Notes under the pieces: generated by a model
Databases searched by the model: none
What the model saw: the letters and a program-made list of their open reading frames with translations, nothing else
What the model was told of the DNA's origin: nothing
Position numbers and translations under genes: made by a program
Shown: piece by piece, positions 1 to 13,130 of the stretch
Position numbering within the stretch: position 1 is the first letter of the stretch
Layout: the number at the start of each line of letters is the position of its first letter
NCBI GenBank assembly: GCA_010645155.1
Contig: CM021315.1
Location: forward strand, 2,281,896-2,345,895
Reading direction: 5' to 3'
Length of the DNA stretch: 64,000 nt
From: Tigriopus japonicus
Lineage: Eukaryota; Arthropoda; Copepoda; Harpacticoida; Harpacticidae

Positions 1-1890
1 ATGGGTTTGGCCTTAGAAAATTGAGCTTTTTTGAGCTTGGACTTGAACTACAAACCGAGGAGGTATCCCTTTTAAAGGAATGCAATTGGGAAACAACAAC
101 AGCTACCCAATCTTGTGGACAAATCTTAACCTGGGTAGTGCAAGGTTCAAGAATTAGTGAAGCGATTGTGTGATCTACATTTGGATGCTTTCCAAAGTTG
201 GGAGCTCAATAATCAAAGTCTTATTGCCTCCTGCATCATTATGAGAAGACTGGAAGAAAAAAAGCGCTGACAAGGAAATGGTTTCCTAAAGTGTCCAAAT
301 ACTCGTCATCTTGATTGTGAAGTGCCTCTTGGGTTCTAATTTAGATGTCTGGCCCATCCGTCTGTTTACTCATGATTGGATTTGAGGATAAAATGAGATC
401 ACTTCGAGAAATGTGCAGTACAGAAGTTGTTTTTGATGAAGAAGAGAATGAACAGTTTTGGTTTCAATGCAAATGTAAAATTTGTTTCATTAATCGTGCT
501 TTATTATTCATTGAGTCGATATACGTATAATGAACGAGATTTACACGTAGATGAACTTCTAAACAGAAATGGCATCCTTTCCGTAAAAATTTGGTCCACT
601 TGTTGTTAGGTCCAAAGAACTTGTCAAACAATCTTGCGATGTGGAACAAGATATTCTGATGGAAAAAAGGACGTTTGTTTGAAGTGCAGACGTTCTCAGA
701 AAGAGATAACTTCAAACGTTGAGAACTAATTTTTGAAAAGAGGAACAATAGTCAAAAAAAGCGACAAGAATAATGATGAGAATTATCCTTTCCATTTGAA
801 ATAAATCCACCGTGTTATTTTTGAGGGAGGATTCACAAAATTGCACGTTCGCGGACTTACAAAAATCGTTGAAAAATATTTTAAGTGAGTAGAATACTTC
901 TAACCATACATTGTTTCTCCAAGGGGTTGCCTTCGCATTTCACAAATTTACAGTCACCTTCAGAACTAATTTGCATAAAGAGGGCTCATGTTTTTGCAAG
1001 GATAATTTTATGGGCCTCTCTGAATAATGAAATTTTGCTCGGGTTGCTACTTTTCCAATATTCAATTCAATCAAACCTCAGTATCAAAACTTGAGATTAG
1101 GTAGGACACTATAGGACAACGAATGAATGAGCTAGCCATCTTGTTCCAAATAGTTACCAATGAATGACTACCTTGTTAATTTTATTCTTTTCTTTGTACT
1201 GAGCTTTACAAGGGTATATTTTTTATTGGCTCGGAAATTTAAAGCCGTGTTCTTTGTGGCACAAATATTACACTATCTCAAGAGAAGGATACCATTTTAA
1301 GTTGATTGGTGTCGATATTGAGAATTGTTGTCCACAACACGATAGTCCACCCTCCAGAAGTTCTCGTTTCAATCAAACAAATACTTATTTTGGAAAGTCT
1401 TGTGCGCAATCTTTGCACTAATCTGAGAAAATTACTGGTTTTGCAGGGTCATAAAACATTCATGAAACATTTTTTTTAATGAAAAAGGAAAGTGACGATT
1501 GCCAGTACACCTCCAGTCTTCAAGGATTGGTACCAGCCCCATATATTGAAACTCTAGGAGTGTGTCTGGTCTTGAGAGAGATGATCCATGAACAGTAATG
1601 ACAAAGGCAATTTCAGGGAACGTGAAGAAGAAGAAGAAGCCCATATATGAACAATTCTACATTGTTGATGAACGAGTCTGGCACACTCGGACGGTGTTCC
1701 AAGGAGACTTGCACGTCTGTGCTTAATGGGATGGAGGCGATGGTGTATGGATTATGATTTCAGAATGAATTGATCCTTTGATCGCATCCAGAATGAATGA
1801 TGCTCAGGAGTTTGTCGGGATGTCATACTTCGCCTCTTCTGCCAAGGCCTTGAGCTAACTAGAAAAGGCCAAGGACTTGCCTTAAACTCA
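1..1890. other. Gene-less AT-rich stretch
   Basis: No reading frame here has recognisable family motifs or convincing splice signals. The ORFs present are short (under about 100 codons) and look like chance frames. No clear repeat was recognised. Confidence 0.5.
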
Positions 1891-2462
1891 CTAAGAGCTC
1901 CAAGTGCCGTCCGGAACTTGATTGATCATCCTTGCAAAGACCCTGACACCGAGAACTTTCACCTTACCAAGCGATTTTTCTCGTCCTTGCAGCTTGCAGT
2001 ACACATTCGGACCTTGAAGGTCGCAGTCGATTGTCACTGGAAGGTTAGCAGTGCCCACACATGCACACCTTGGACACGAAAATGATCCTATCCAAGCTCC
2101 TCCAATGATTAATGAAGTTCGTGAGGACTCGAGGAAAACAAAGCCAATATTATCCACCATTACCTCTGGATCGGGCTCTTGTTGGTCCATAATGCGATGC
2201 TGTGTAAACGATCGGCACCAACATCTAATCGAGACCCATCAAAGGCCGTTTTGTCCTTGATTTGCTTAACAAGAGACCCAGACACAGAGGAAATATTGAT
2301 CAACAAACCGAGCACTTCGTTCAATGGTATTAATATCAACAAGTTAGGATTGCTTGCGATGAAACGAAAAGGTCTTTCCCCAACGATATCATCCAGATAT
2401 TTAGGTTCTGCGATTTGAAACATCACTGATTGCACAAAGTTAGACGTGGAAAATATCTTCAT
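1891..2462 (-). pseudogene. Possible F5/8C (discoidin/fucolectin-like) lectin fragment, frameshifted
   Basis: Two minus-strand frames abut near 2160-2190. The upstream frame (2462 to about 2190) carries the stretch KTAFDGSRLDVGADRLHSI. The downstream frame continues with MDQQEPDPEVMVDNIG and ends with a Cys-containing segment followed by VTIDCDLQGPNVYCKLQGRE. The order 'AxDG...; PxxxVDxG; ...C..; (V/T)xxCDLxGxxVxxxLxGRxxxLxxxxVxVF' resembles F5/8C lectins, a family that binds sugars on secreted proteins. The two parts are out of frame by two bases, so the copy is either broken or split by an intron I cannot place. A donor-like AG|GTAATG at the end of the first frame leaves an intron possible. 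The match is by pattern memory only; a random ORF pair is a real alternative. Confidence 0.22.
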
Positions 2463-5400
2463 TGAGAACGAAAGCCCTTTTTGCTACCGGCCATTGCATG
2501 TCCCCCATTTTTTTCGACATGAATAATGCATCTTACTTGGACCACCAACTTCGAGGACCTTTAAAAGCATTGCCCACCTCAACCACATAATGGCAAATTT
2601 TAGCGCTTGAACATTAGTTCATAAAATTTAAATGTCCTTCAGTAATGAAGGTGCCCTTTTTGTCTTGAATAATCCCATTAAATGAAGGCTATAGGAGCTC
2701 CTTCTAAGCCGCCCTTCAAGGCCAATTTCGCGTCATTGAAGAAAAGCGAATGATTTTTGTGGGACCGCTCCTAGTGATAGATTGAAATAGTCCCATCCAT
2801 TATACGCTATCATATCGAGAAGTAGCCATAATGGCGTGTTTCGATGAGCCTCAGAAATCACTGGTGGTCTCGGTCGTCTGGTTTTTGGAAGCATTTTCCT
2901 TCTCGTGGGTTGGTTTTCAGCTTCTTGGGAACAATTTCTTGGAACGAGGAATGCATTGGAACTAGACAATAACTTAAAAGCTATTGAACGCCATAAATCA
3001 TTATTTGTGCAGTTTATCGTTGTCAGCGAAAGATAAGGTCCCCTTCTACAAATCAAATTGTCATGGGACCCTTTGTTCATTGGGTTGATTTGTTTCCAAT
3101 AATATCGAGGTATTGGAACGGTTCCATTTAAGTACAGACCCGAATTTCATTTTCTCTGTGTCGAGATTCGACTTTATGTTTTCCATCAAAGCCTTTGTCA
3201 AGCCCTAAAACATTTCAAAGGCGGCATTGGATAAAAGTTGTCGAATTCAGTCTCTGTCTTTCTCTTTTGTTCCAAATGGAACGAACGTGTTTCCAACTTT
3301 AGGTGTGTCGATTGAAACATTTTTGGGCTTTCTTCCCCACACCAAAGCATGCATTTGCATGTATTCAGGAAGTTTCCAACTAACCTGAATAGTGCTGACG
3401 AAATTGGCGTTGACATGACATGATTAAATTGGCGTGATAGTGTCTGGATTTTCCAGGGATTGAATGTATTTTCTAAATGCTCTTTTGGATTACTGTATCG
3501 ACGTAAGCGAGAGAAAGAAGGGAGGAATTGAACGGTTCTTAAGGAAATCTTTCAGCTTAACAAAGATCGAAGTCGCAAATCTGTTTCTGTGTTTACTTGA
3601 GCAGATGGTGTCACTAGCTTTTGTTGTAATATCATCAGGCCTGGGTTACAGATTCTATTCAATTGAGCCTTATTTACCTTGCACTTTGAATTGAGTTCTA
3701 TGAAACTTACTCTAATTTCAGAGCTTCTTTCTCATTCATTGTTAGAAATTCAATATATCTCCTCGAAGGGGAACCAAGCTTTGAAGAATTAATCTTCTTC
3801 TACAAAAGAAACCGTATTTTAAATTTGAGAGCCGTTCGACAAGGCATTTTGTTTAAATGAACTTAGGAAAAACACTTTTTTCTGATAAATAGCTCATCTG
3901 CTATAAGTAAAGGTTGGTTGTGACGATTTTATGCTTTGATGGTGGTATGAACAAGCACAGGAAACAAATCCTAGGTGCCTTGCACGTTTTAAATCATGCC
4001 TTTGTACGAGTATTTTCTCGTAGATGCCTGAAGCTCCTTTAAAATCTAAGTTGAAGCGAGATGAATTGTCGAAGGACACTATAAATTTGATGGCATGTTC
4101 CGGAATGCCTACTAAATCACCTAATAATTCGAAAGTACACACGTTTCCTGTCAGAAACGGCTAAGTTTACTAGATTATATCTTATAATGAAAAGTACCTA
4201 AACAAATACAATGGCTAACGTCAAGAAAATACCTCAAAGGAATGGAACAATGAAATGTTATTAATTATATCAAAATTCTTCAAATGAAAACTGCATGCTA
4301 CGTAAATAGAACGTGCATGTAATAATAAAGTATGCCATTTAGTCCAAAATATGCATGGACTTGCGGAAAGCAACGTAAATACATCAGTTTTGTACGAGCT
4401 TAAGTGCCTTCAACTTCCATAGCGACTGCAAATGGACCTGCAATATTTTTTGCTCAAAAAGTAATTCCATGTTTTTGAAGGAAATATTAGAGTGAAAAAG
4501 TTTAAAGTTTGAGAAGGAATTGATTGGATTTATGACCTATGCCAAAACTCAAACTGGAAACATTTTCAGTTCCTTTGAGAGCTTCTCATTGACATTTGAG
4601 GGACTCTATTATGGCAACATTGATTTACGATTGTTGCAATCAACAAATACATGCATGTCATGGAATTGGCGAGCCATTTATGACAAGAAAGAACTAATAT
4701 AGATGGCCCACTTTTTGACTATAATGATTATACCAGAACCTTGCTATTTAAGAAGTAGACTATCTAAAAATGACTTAATCTATATTTTCTATTGTTCATT
4801 TAGCTAGTTTTTTGGACAAGGACCAATCAGAGTCAAGAATTTGTCTTCTATAATCAGCTCTAATTGACCGTGATGGAGCTCCTGAGCCAAATGAACTAGA
4901 TGGCGTTGTTTATGCCTGTACTCCTCATATTCCAGGGCACTACTGTAGACTCAGTTAGAGCCACTATGCGTAGTTCTAATTATAGTGGCTCTAGTCTAGG
5001 CCTTGTGCTCTTTTCCTCCGTTTCCTTTTCTGACCGATTCTTGTTCTTAACCAAGCAGCTAGCTCTATTGCCTCCTATAATCATGCATGGCCCATCAAAT
5101 ATGGTTTAATATAGTATCTCAAAGCATCAGCTCACGGCTTATATTATACATTCCCCAAGGATCCAAAAGGTTCCTTGTGTAACATAGACCGTCCATGTGT
5201 GAGTTAGGACACATGGAGGGCTCAATCCTGGGATTGGCTGGAAACATAACATTGCTCCGATATCCTCATAGAATATTGACAGGCCCGTCACGAAGGAAAC
5301 CAAGAAAGCTAATTGTTATTCCTTCACCACCAATAGTGGCCAAAGGAAATCCAATACCAACTTCTTATTCTTTTTCTCCCACTTGTTCTCGTCCTGTCCC

Positions 5401-6009
5401 TAAATTGCCTTTACAATTCATACAATATATGTCGTCCCTTAAGAAGGATATAGGTTCCTGAATGGAAGACCAACAATGTTTTTCCTCCCCAAAGGCTCAT
5501 AAAGTTCCGTTTGTTCTTCAAAAAAGCCGGACCACAGGGATCAATTTGTCACCATTCAAAACGAATGTCAACTGTGGTTCTTGGTGTTTGTCAAAAGGAT
5601 AGATGGTACAATATTTGTGTGGGCTATATCTTACAGAAAGGAGACTTGAGGAATGAAGCCAACAGTTGTACCAAATCATACTTTATGTTAAAAGCCAAGA
5701 GACAAGGTAAACAAGGAACAGGGGTGTCACAAAATATTGTCCCAATCCAATTGCAAACAGATAATTTAGACCAAAATGGTTTTTCCTAGGCGATGAACCA
5801 ATACTGCACTCTGCAGACCTTTTGATGGACTTCAGACTATTAATAAGAATGCAATTTTCGAGTGATTTTTGCCAAGCTCCCAGTTTCAGAATCATGAGGT
5901 AATGTTGAATACAAGCTATGTTTTGCTTATCCCTGTTGGATCCTTGGACAGGGGTGAGATTATAGCATAGTTTATCTATAATAGTTGGCAAAGTATTGTA
6001 AGTTTAGTG
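2463..6009. other. Gene-less stretch with unassigned minus-strand ORFs
   Basis: Minus-strand ORFs at 2733-3080 (115 codons) and 3198-3416 (72 codons, with the Cys-rich run NTCKCMLWCGEESP) lie upstream of the possible lectin fragment and could be decayed exons of the same secreted protein. I see no splice model that joins them. The rest, including 3417-6009, holds no supported gene. Confidence 0.3.
4956..4993. repeat. Perfect 12-bp inverted repeat (hairpin)
   Basis: TAGAGCCACTAT at 4956-4967 is followed after 14 bases by its exact reverse complement at 4982-4993. It may be a remnant of a small DNA element; TAGAG is a common hAT terminus. Function unknown. Confidence 0.5.
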
Positions 6010-6272
6010 CAGGGGTAGGCAACCGGTGGGCCGCGGCTCACATGTGGGCTCAAGGATGGTTTTTGGTGGGCCCACGAGCTATGGGGAAAGTCCAGAATAG
6101 TGGGCCCCTGACTCAGGGGCCCTGAGACCTCCATAGTATTGGACTCGTGGGCCCAAAGCTCTTTGATCGTTAATTTGTGGGCTGCAAAACCTACCAACGT
6201 CTGTTTGGTGGGCCCTTGACTACATGTAAACAAATTTGTGGGCCTTGACCCAAAAGTGGTTGCCGACCCTTG
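6010..6272. mobile_element. hAT-type MITE (263 bp)
   Basis: The termini are CAGGGGTAGGCAACC on the left and the complement of CAAGGGTCGGCAACC on the right, matching the CAGGGGTCGGCAACC end typical of many hAT elements. The flanking 8-mers gtttagtg (6002-6009) and gtataatg (6273-6280) agree at 6 of 8 positions, so this is a decayed 8-bp target-site duplication. The interior repeats a short GTGGGCC motif and has no coding capacity, so it is a non-autonomous copy. Confidence 0.75.
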
Positions 6273-6729
6273 GTATAATGTATTTAATTTTCATGAACTA
6301 AATATGGTTATGACGAAGATGTTTGGGTTCGATTTGTTCGGACGCCATTCGTCATTGGAAAAGTGCCTTGCATTTTTCCCTTAAAAGAAAGAGGAGAGCA
6401 GACTTTTGGGTTGGAATGGATTGTTTAGTTTCCCACCCTGTCTTACTTTTTCACTTTGTAAGATTGAGCAAAATTAGTAATAAAAAAGTAGTCTATAAGC
6501 CTCAAGTAGACCTGAAGCGGACACTGTTCATGTACGGAAAACGTCAAAGTCTACACTTGGCCCGCTGACCCTGTACATCAATATTATATCTAATCTGTCT
6601 TTGATAAAAGAAACTTTTTTGATTTTGTTCCCGTGATCGTTTTTGTGCAAAAAATACTACACCAAAAAAGATTGCTTTTTGCGTTTTTTTCCAATTGATT
6701 TTAGTAATAGATGACTCCCGGGCTTATGG

Positions 6730-6907
6730 ATAGGGCCCGAAAAATATTCTTTTTTGCTTTTGAGCGGATATTCCAGACGTTTCAAGGAGTACAGATAGTC
6801 AGCTGACGATTCCGCTCATCAACCATCAGCTGACGCTACGCTGTGGCCACGCTGTGAAATGTCTGTGATTTCAAATCCACAACAAAAAATATTTTTCCTG
6901 GCCCTAT
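6730..6907. mobile_element. Small terminal-inverted-repeat element (about 178 bp)
   Basis: ATAGGGCCCGAAAAATATT at the left end is mirrored at the right end (reverse complement ATAGGGCCAGGAAAAATATT). No convincing target duplication is seen. The interior contains two CAGCTGACG motifs. No coding capacity. Confidence 0.5.
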
Positions 6908-9419
6908 AAATACACACTTAAATTAAGACCTATTATTACATATTAGATATTGGTTTAGCACTAATTGTTCGAAATTTAGCCTTAACTCTTGTCACTACGT
7001 TTGAAAAAACTACACAAATTATCCCATTAAAGGAAAAACTATAATTGTAAGATCATTTGGCGCAGTGTACCTCTTTTAATGTGTGGTTTTAAAGAACAAT
7101 TAATCACAACTGATCAGCACCTATAATCTGAACACGAGAGGTATCGCAGAGTATAAAGTGTTAATCCTGATGCACGGTACTTAAGATATCTTATCCAGTT
7201 TAGATGAAATTTCCCGAACACAATGAGGTTTGATCAAACATCAACATATTATCCATCAATTTCAAAATAAAAGGTATATAACTAACCTCTATATAAATAT
7301 GTATTGATTAGGTTTTCAAAAAAATTAATATGCTTTTGATCAAATTTTTTTTGATTGATAAAAAAAACTTTTTTATTTGGACCAGACTTTGACAAAAGCA
7401 TCAACTCAAGGTTATTGATTGCGAGTTCTTGGGTCAGAAAAACATTATTGTGTTTGGGAATTTCCATGTAAACATGATAGGGATTTTCAAGTACCGGCAC
7501 TGTGCATAAAGATCCTTAAAACTTATATAAAAATTGGCTTTTGCAGAGAATAGATACTACATCCGTTGAAAGCATGTGCACTGCAATTACAAAGAAGGAA
7601 TGTCTCGTCCTTCAACCAATCAACCATCCATCAATTGGTCCTCCTGTAAATCGATAAATTTTTGTTCTGCAAAACTCTTCCATCTTTCTCAACTGACAGG
7701 GAAAGGTTAAGAAAAACTTTATTTCTCAAACTTCACTACAATATCTCAGGGCTACTTTAAATCCAAAAACATCGGATGAATTTTCCGTTTTGAGAAAATC
7801 AAGTATGTTATTAACCGCTGACTCAACATTGCATTGTTCATGGAACAGTAGAGAGCAGATTCGTTTTAAGGATTAGCCGTTTTTACTCGTCAAAGATTTT
7901 AATCGTAAATTACATGAGTGCAGATTTTCTGATTTTTTTGGTGCGGATTTTATACTGCCGGTACAAGGAATGCAATTCCTTGTAAACAACTAAATCATTA
8001 ATATAATTTAAGCAATCAACATTTATACGAAATTTGATCCACCAACAAGTTACTGCTAGATTGCTTTTAATCAGTTCGTTGAAAGGAGCTTTCAAACCAT
8101 TTCAAATTGAATATACAAGCTCAAAAATCTATTTCAAATAGAAAGTGATTTTTCACAGAAACGATCGATAAACTGCCAGTCTTTTCACGTTGTAAAGGTC
8201 ATACTTCTTTTATATGAAATTTGAAATCAGTTTTTCACAAGCATGTAGTATTTGAAGATGTCATCCTTTAATAGTTCACTCATGATTGCACCCAGGCCTA
8301 TAGTGAGTATTTACCTTTATTCAAGATCTTGTAATGTTCATTGCTAGCCTTGCTATATAAATAAGAACTTGCTATATCATCTAATAACTACTACGTTTGG
8401 AATCAGAATACTAATCCCTTGTTTCTTTGCCCCAAGTCGCTTTGTTTCGATAATATGTTCAAAACTTTATTTTAGAATCTACGGTTATGGCAAGGTTGAT
8501 TTCATAAGTTTTGTATTTTTTCTATCGGGTGGGATTCGACGTTCCATTTCGACCACATTTAAAAGAATGGAACAAATCCTCATATGGGCTTGCGGACATG
8601 CCATTTTGAAACACAGAAATAGGAAAAACTGCTCTCGCGTGCGTCCGAAAACTGAACCAAAACAAGCTCATATCGGTCTTGCTTTTTTGTTCCCTTTCGG
8701 TTGCCTTAAACTTCTATCCATTTGGTTAGGGTCTCCAAGTTTCTAACCATAACTCATGGGGTTCTTTCTTTGACACAGCAATGTTTGCGGAGGCCCGATT
8801 CATTTTGGTTACAAAGTGCTCTCCAAAGTCAATTTCTTTGAGTATTCACCAAGTTCACAAACTCAGCCAAATTGCTTTTTCTTTCCTACTTGTCATAACT
8901 TTGTTGAAGATAATCCTTATCCTGGAAGCAAACTGTTTTAGGACCAAGATCTTATCAAACCAAGTTTGAAAAGATATCTTGACTTTATCTCTAAAATTCA
9001 GTTCTTATGAAAGTTCACAAATTGCCAGAAGTTTCTTGAGACTCAAGGTCAATCTCAATGAAGAAAAGGTAAGTCGGAAACATTAGGCACCTACAAACGC
9101 AACCTAGTCAAAGTTTATTCAACTTTGAATCTTTTAGGTAAAACTTGCATGAGAAGATTGGATGACGTGTTGAAGTCAATTAGAACTTACGTTAAAAAAT
9201 AAAAGTAAGCCTTAAACAAAGTTGTTAAAGGCAACTTTCTCTCAAAACTGCATGCAACCTTTGGCAATTTTTCGGCTTCCATAAATTTGCCATTTAATAT
9301 CCACCTAGATCATGCTTTTTTACTGTTGGTGCTAAGGTCGGAGGGTTGAGCCTCGCCCGACTAGCAAATCCAGCCATCACAACGTCCAAATAGTTCCAAA
9401 TAGTTATAGGCATTTCAAG
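6908..9419. other. Gene-less AT-rich stretch
   Basis: Only short, motif-free ORFs are present, the longest at 8369-8746. No splice-supported gene or clear repeat was recognised. Confidence 0.45.
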
Positions 9420-9549
9420 TTCGGTATCAGAATGATTCTCCCTTTGTTGGTGTGGATTAACGTCTAAAAGTTTCCTTGAGAAAGGTCGGGAAGAAGAACC
9501 GAACCTGGGACCTCTCACTGTAGGAAACTGTGCTAACCACGACACCTTT
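9420..9549 (-). mobile_element. tRNA-derived SINE copy 1
   Basis: Read on the minus strand from 9549, the sequence has a tRNA-like head: a box-A-like segment (GTGGTTAGCACAG) and a box-B-like GGTTCGGTTC about 45 bases later. The body after the head (CCCGACCTTTCTCAAGG, then AAACTTT and CGTTAATC) is shared with the copy at 11486-11600. Two copies with matching head and body argue for a retroposed family rather than a tRNA gene. The left end of this copy is not defined. Confidence 0.6.
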
Positions 9550-11485
9550 AATGGCCAATTTCAAATTGATTGTGTTTTATATTTTATTTCATTGCATTAA
9601 AGTAAATTCAATGTTTGCATGAAAACATTGTGATTTTAATTGCGCTGCGCACAACTTAAAACATGCATCGCTTCTAAATGTACGCTTTAACTGAGGACCT
9701 GCTTAAGTTTTAAGGCATTAGCATATTAGTTCCTACTCTCAAAAAAGCCGTCATCTCCTAAAAGCCTCGTTTATGGCTCACGAAATGAGGAATGAACTCA
9801 ATCTGATAAGAATGGGCACTCACAGTATGGAATACGGAAGTCTGACCTCTTAAAGGCCAAGGAACCGTGATTAAGCACAACAGAAAGCACTCAAAGCTAA
9901 CAGGGAAAATAAGCACGCAATCTCACCTGGAACTAGAAAAAAATATGTATTCTTCTGTCTTGGATGTACGAATATTGGTCTTTGAATTCAGTCGCTAGTT
10001 GAGTCTAGAACAAAAATAAAAAAGATATTTAGAGTACACTATTCAACCCCTAATGACAATGTCGCACTCACTGTGAAAATTAAACTCTCAAGCACGTGGG
10101 GTCCTTTTTGAACATGCCAAGAAGAAAAAACAAAAGCGTGCTTTCCATTCGCTCCCTTGGATGAACTAATTTCCGGTCGTTTCCATGTCCATGGGTACAA
10201 TCTCTGTTTATTGGCCTGGTCTTGAGAGAAGGCCGAAACCAGTGCTATTCCAAAGATCCTTCAGGTCGAGAACCACGATCCCAAAAATGAAAACACTAGC
10301 TTCTACCGATGGATCGCCATTCACCGTCGATGGATTTGAGGCGACTAGAGCGTGTACTCCACTTCAGATTGGAAAGCTGCAACAGACAAAGACGCACTCT
10401 GTTTGTGTTTTCGTCTCGAGGTTCCAATGGTCGTAGATTTGTGAGACCACACCGAAGGCTTCGGGTTTCAAAGCCACAAGTACAACTGGTTCCACTATAT
10501 TGTCCGTCGAAGGTTCGGTCCTTCAGGACCTCGTCGATTCTATGAATAGGGACATAAAATGGAAACTGAGCCAATATAACCTTCGACGAACCGACGGGAG
10601 TTATTTCTCGTTCCCAGGATCCTCACTCTACAAAACCTTCGCCCGGCCTTGGATCTCTTTTTCGCGTCCAAAAAAAGAGGAGAGAAAGAGGAGATTCTTG
10701 TGTGCCTCCAAGTGTGGATCAACTCTCACTTGGCCTAGGTTGGAACATTAAAACCCCCTTAGCAAAGGGGTCTTGACCGTATTATGGAACAAGTAGAGAA
10801 TTCTGATTAAAACGGTTCAGTTTTGGGTTTTGATTGGGAAGCTGAATAGTGTTGTAGGTTTAAAATAGAGGTCTGATCTATTCTGGAGCCCATTAGGATA
10901 TATTACTTGGGGGGATTACTGGAAATTGAATCTTTGGCTTGACCCTTGATTTATGGTTTCCTTTTTTGTCTGGAACTGGCTTGAAAGATGTCGGAGAACT
11001 GACTACTTGGCATTCCATTCAGAAAGTGTCAGCAGACAATAAAGTAAATCAAGAAAGAGTGCCGAATAAATGGCCATTCGTCTCAGATTGCTTCTTCTTG
11101 GAATAAGTTGTAAGGACAGAAAAGATGGGAATGACCGGGGACTTTCGTTAATGAAAATCCTGATTCACGGATTGAGATATTAGCATCGGAAGAGGAAGAA
11201 CCAGTGGTAGTAAAATAGCTGGAGAAAAATAAATGCTTCTTTGAATACTATGAAAATTGGCAATTCCCTTGGGCCCGAACTACAAAATCGTCTAAATAGA
11301 ACGTGAAGGACATGGTAATTCATCATAAAAGTGGAGGATTTGATTTGGACCGTAAATTGCGATCTTTTTACAATGAGCATGTTTGCCGCTTAATCAATAA
11401 CTGCATGTTTTTTCCAGTCCAACGAAAGGCTTGGGTTAAAAATGTTTGGATATTAACGAAGGATTAATTTTGATGGATATTTTTT
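9550..11485. other. Gene-less stretch with a slightly GC-richer island at 10145-10760
   Basis: Overlapping ORFs on both strands between 10185 and 10751 have no recognisable motif. An 11-bp inverted repeat (CGTCGAAGGTT near 10503 and its complement near 10579) lies in the island. I cannot assign a gene. Confidence 0.35.
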
Positions 11486-11600
11486 TAGGAGATTAGCGCC
11501 TTAAAGTTTGCTTCAGGAAGGTCGGGGAAGAGATTCAAACTTGGCAGTTCTCCCAAAAAAGGATACTGCACTAACCATAGCACCACGTCTCCTCCTCATT
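11486..11600 (-). mobile_element. tRNA-derived SINE copy 2
   Basis: On the minus strand from about 11600 the sequence reads GTGGTGCTATGGTTAGTGCAG (box-A region), then a degraded box B (AAGTTTGAATC), then CCCGACCTTCCTGAAG, AAACTTT and CGCTAATC. The order and spacing match the copy at 9420-9549. The degraded box B suggests that this copy is older. Confidence 0.6.
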
Positions 11601-11965
11601 GCCGTTCCTTATTCCTTTTTAATGTGGTTAAAAAATATTCAACCGGTAAAAAGTGGATAAAACGTAACTAATGCCCTGTTTAGATTGTCTTTTTCTATTT
11701 TTCATGCCTGCTGTTACCAGACCTGTGTCAATTACTTTTGGAATGTAATTAATTACAATCACAATTACTTTGGTCTCAAAAGTAATTAAATACAATTGCA
11801 ATTACTTTCAAAAAGTAATTGAATGACAATCAATTACATTTCAATTTCAATTATTTTTCAAACGCAACTAGAAATCATTCCTCTTTAAGGTGATTAAGGA
11901 TGGGTAAAGAGCGTCAAATACTTTTCGATTTTGAGTGCCATAATTGATGTACTGAGTAATTTCTT

Positions 11966-13130
11966 ATGCAAAAGACTTCATTTCAAGAATCTTCTTCTTC
12001 CAATAGTCGTTCAACTCTTCCGGACCTAAATCACTTCCATCTTCCTTTATGGCCTTCACCCTGGCTTCCCAACTCTACCCAATCCGCCCTGAAATCCGCC
12101 GATGCCACCTTCACCAAATTCCTCAAAAGATACCTCTGCGTGCCCCAATATGCCAATAATGCATGGACGCATTTCATATGCGAAACCGAGCCCTTCACAA
12201 CCGGGCTAGCAAGGTTAGTGTCCAACAGTATGAGGAACCTGACCATTCCGGAGGTAATGTCTGGACACATGCTGTCATTCCCGGTCAAGGATTGTCCTTG
12301 GCTCGACATCCTTTCGGAATATTGGCGGTCACACACCTTCGTCCGGCTTCCAGCCAACTTCCACCAACGATGGGAGCTGACGAAGGATCTGTTCAATCTG
12401 ACCAAGAAGCACGGAAATCATGGAGTGAGAGGCTAGCAATAAGAACTATGATTTCCAGCAGAAACGAACCATTTGCGTTCTTCTGCAAATGAGACCTGGC
12501 TTGCATTGAGAAGAGCACATCTTTCAAATTTCAGCCCAATCAAATGCCGGAGTGAAAAGTTATGCCTTCTCAAACTTATGTACCGAAGAGAGAATAGAAT
12601 GAATGAACTCTCCCTTTTGTGGTAAAACGATTACCACAAAAGGGCTAGTTCATTTATTCTCGGTAGGATTTGCACTGAACTTTGAGTGAGCCCAACTTTT
12701 GTCTCCGACGTTCGATTGAGCTGAAAAATGAAATACGTCTTCTTGTCAACATATGCAAGGTCTCATTTGCAGAAGAACGTAATTGAATTGTTATTACTGG
12801 AAATCATTATTCACATTGCTAGCCTCCCACTCCACGATTCCAGTGCTTCTTGATATGACCCACCCTATCTATTGCTACCAAGAGTTTCATCATCTACCTC
12901 TACCAAACTGTATTTGTACTGTCTGTCAATCTCTTCTTTATTTCTTTAATGTGCATTGAAACGTATTCTAGTCAACTCACCTTGAAATCACAATATTTTT
13001 GGTGTATTGTAAGGCTTTTTTAACATTTGGCATGTCATTTACCATGTATATGATAACACATATATACACTTTATACAATATTCTTATTCTACCTGACATG
13101 GCCTTGAGTCGCAATAAAACGTTATTTTTT
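11966..13130 (+). mobile_element. LINE fragment (reverse-transcriptase C-terminal region plus 3' UTR), interrupted by a MITE
   Basis: The frame from 11966 to about 12402 encodes a segment with FLKRYLCVPQYANNA and RTLL-like spacing reminiscent of the region after the RT domain in non-LTR retrotransposons. It is cut at 12402 by a MITE insertion. After the MITE (12853 onward) the sequence matches, in the opposite orientation, the 3' part of the LINE copy at 18288-18597, including the GAGTCGCAATAAA end followed by a T/A-rich tail. The shared 3' UTR is direct evidence for a LINE. The clade cannot be named; a (TAA)n-type tail is seen in I-like and some other clades. This copy is truncated and dead. 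Confidence 0.6.
12403..12852. mobile_element. Palindromic MITE, family M, copy A (450 bp)
   Basis: Left end CAAGAAGCACGG, right end the complement (CAGTGCTTCTTG). Subterminal TTCCAG...GCTAGCCTCCCACTCC is mirrored on both sides, and a perfect 14-bp hairpin sits at the centre (12612-12625 with 12631-12644). The flanks atctgac / atatgac may be a 7-bp target duplication with one mismatch. It is inserted in LINE sequence. Other copies lie at 28609, 36603 and 57325. Confidence 0.75.

Noticed and set aside
8369..8746. 125-codon ORF as a gene
   Set aside because: No domain motif, no splice partners, composition of chance ORFs in AT-rich DNA.
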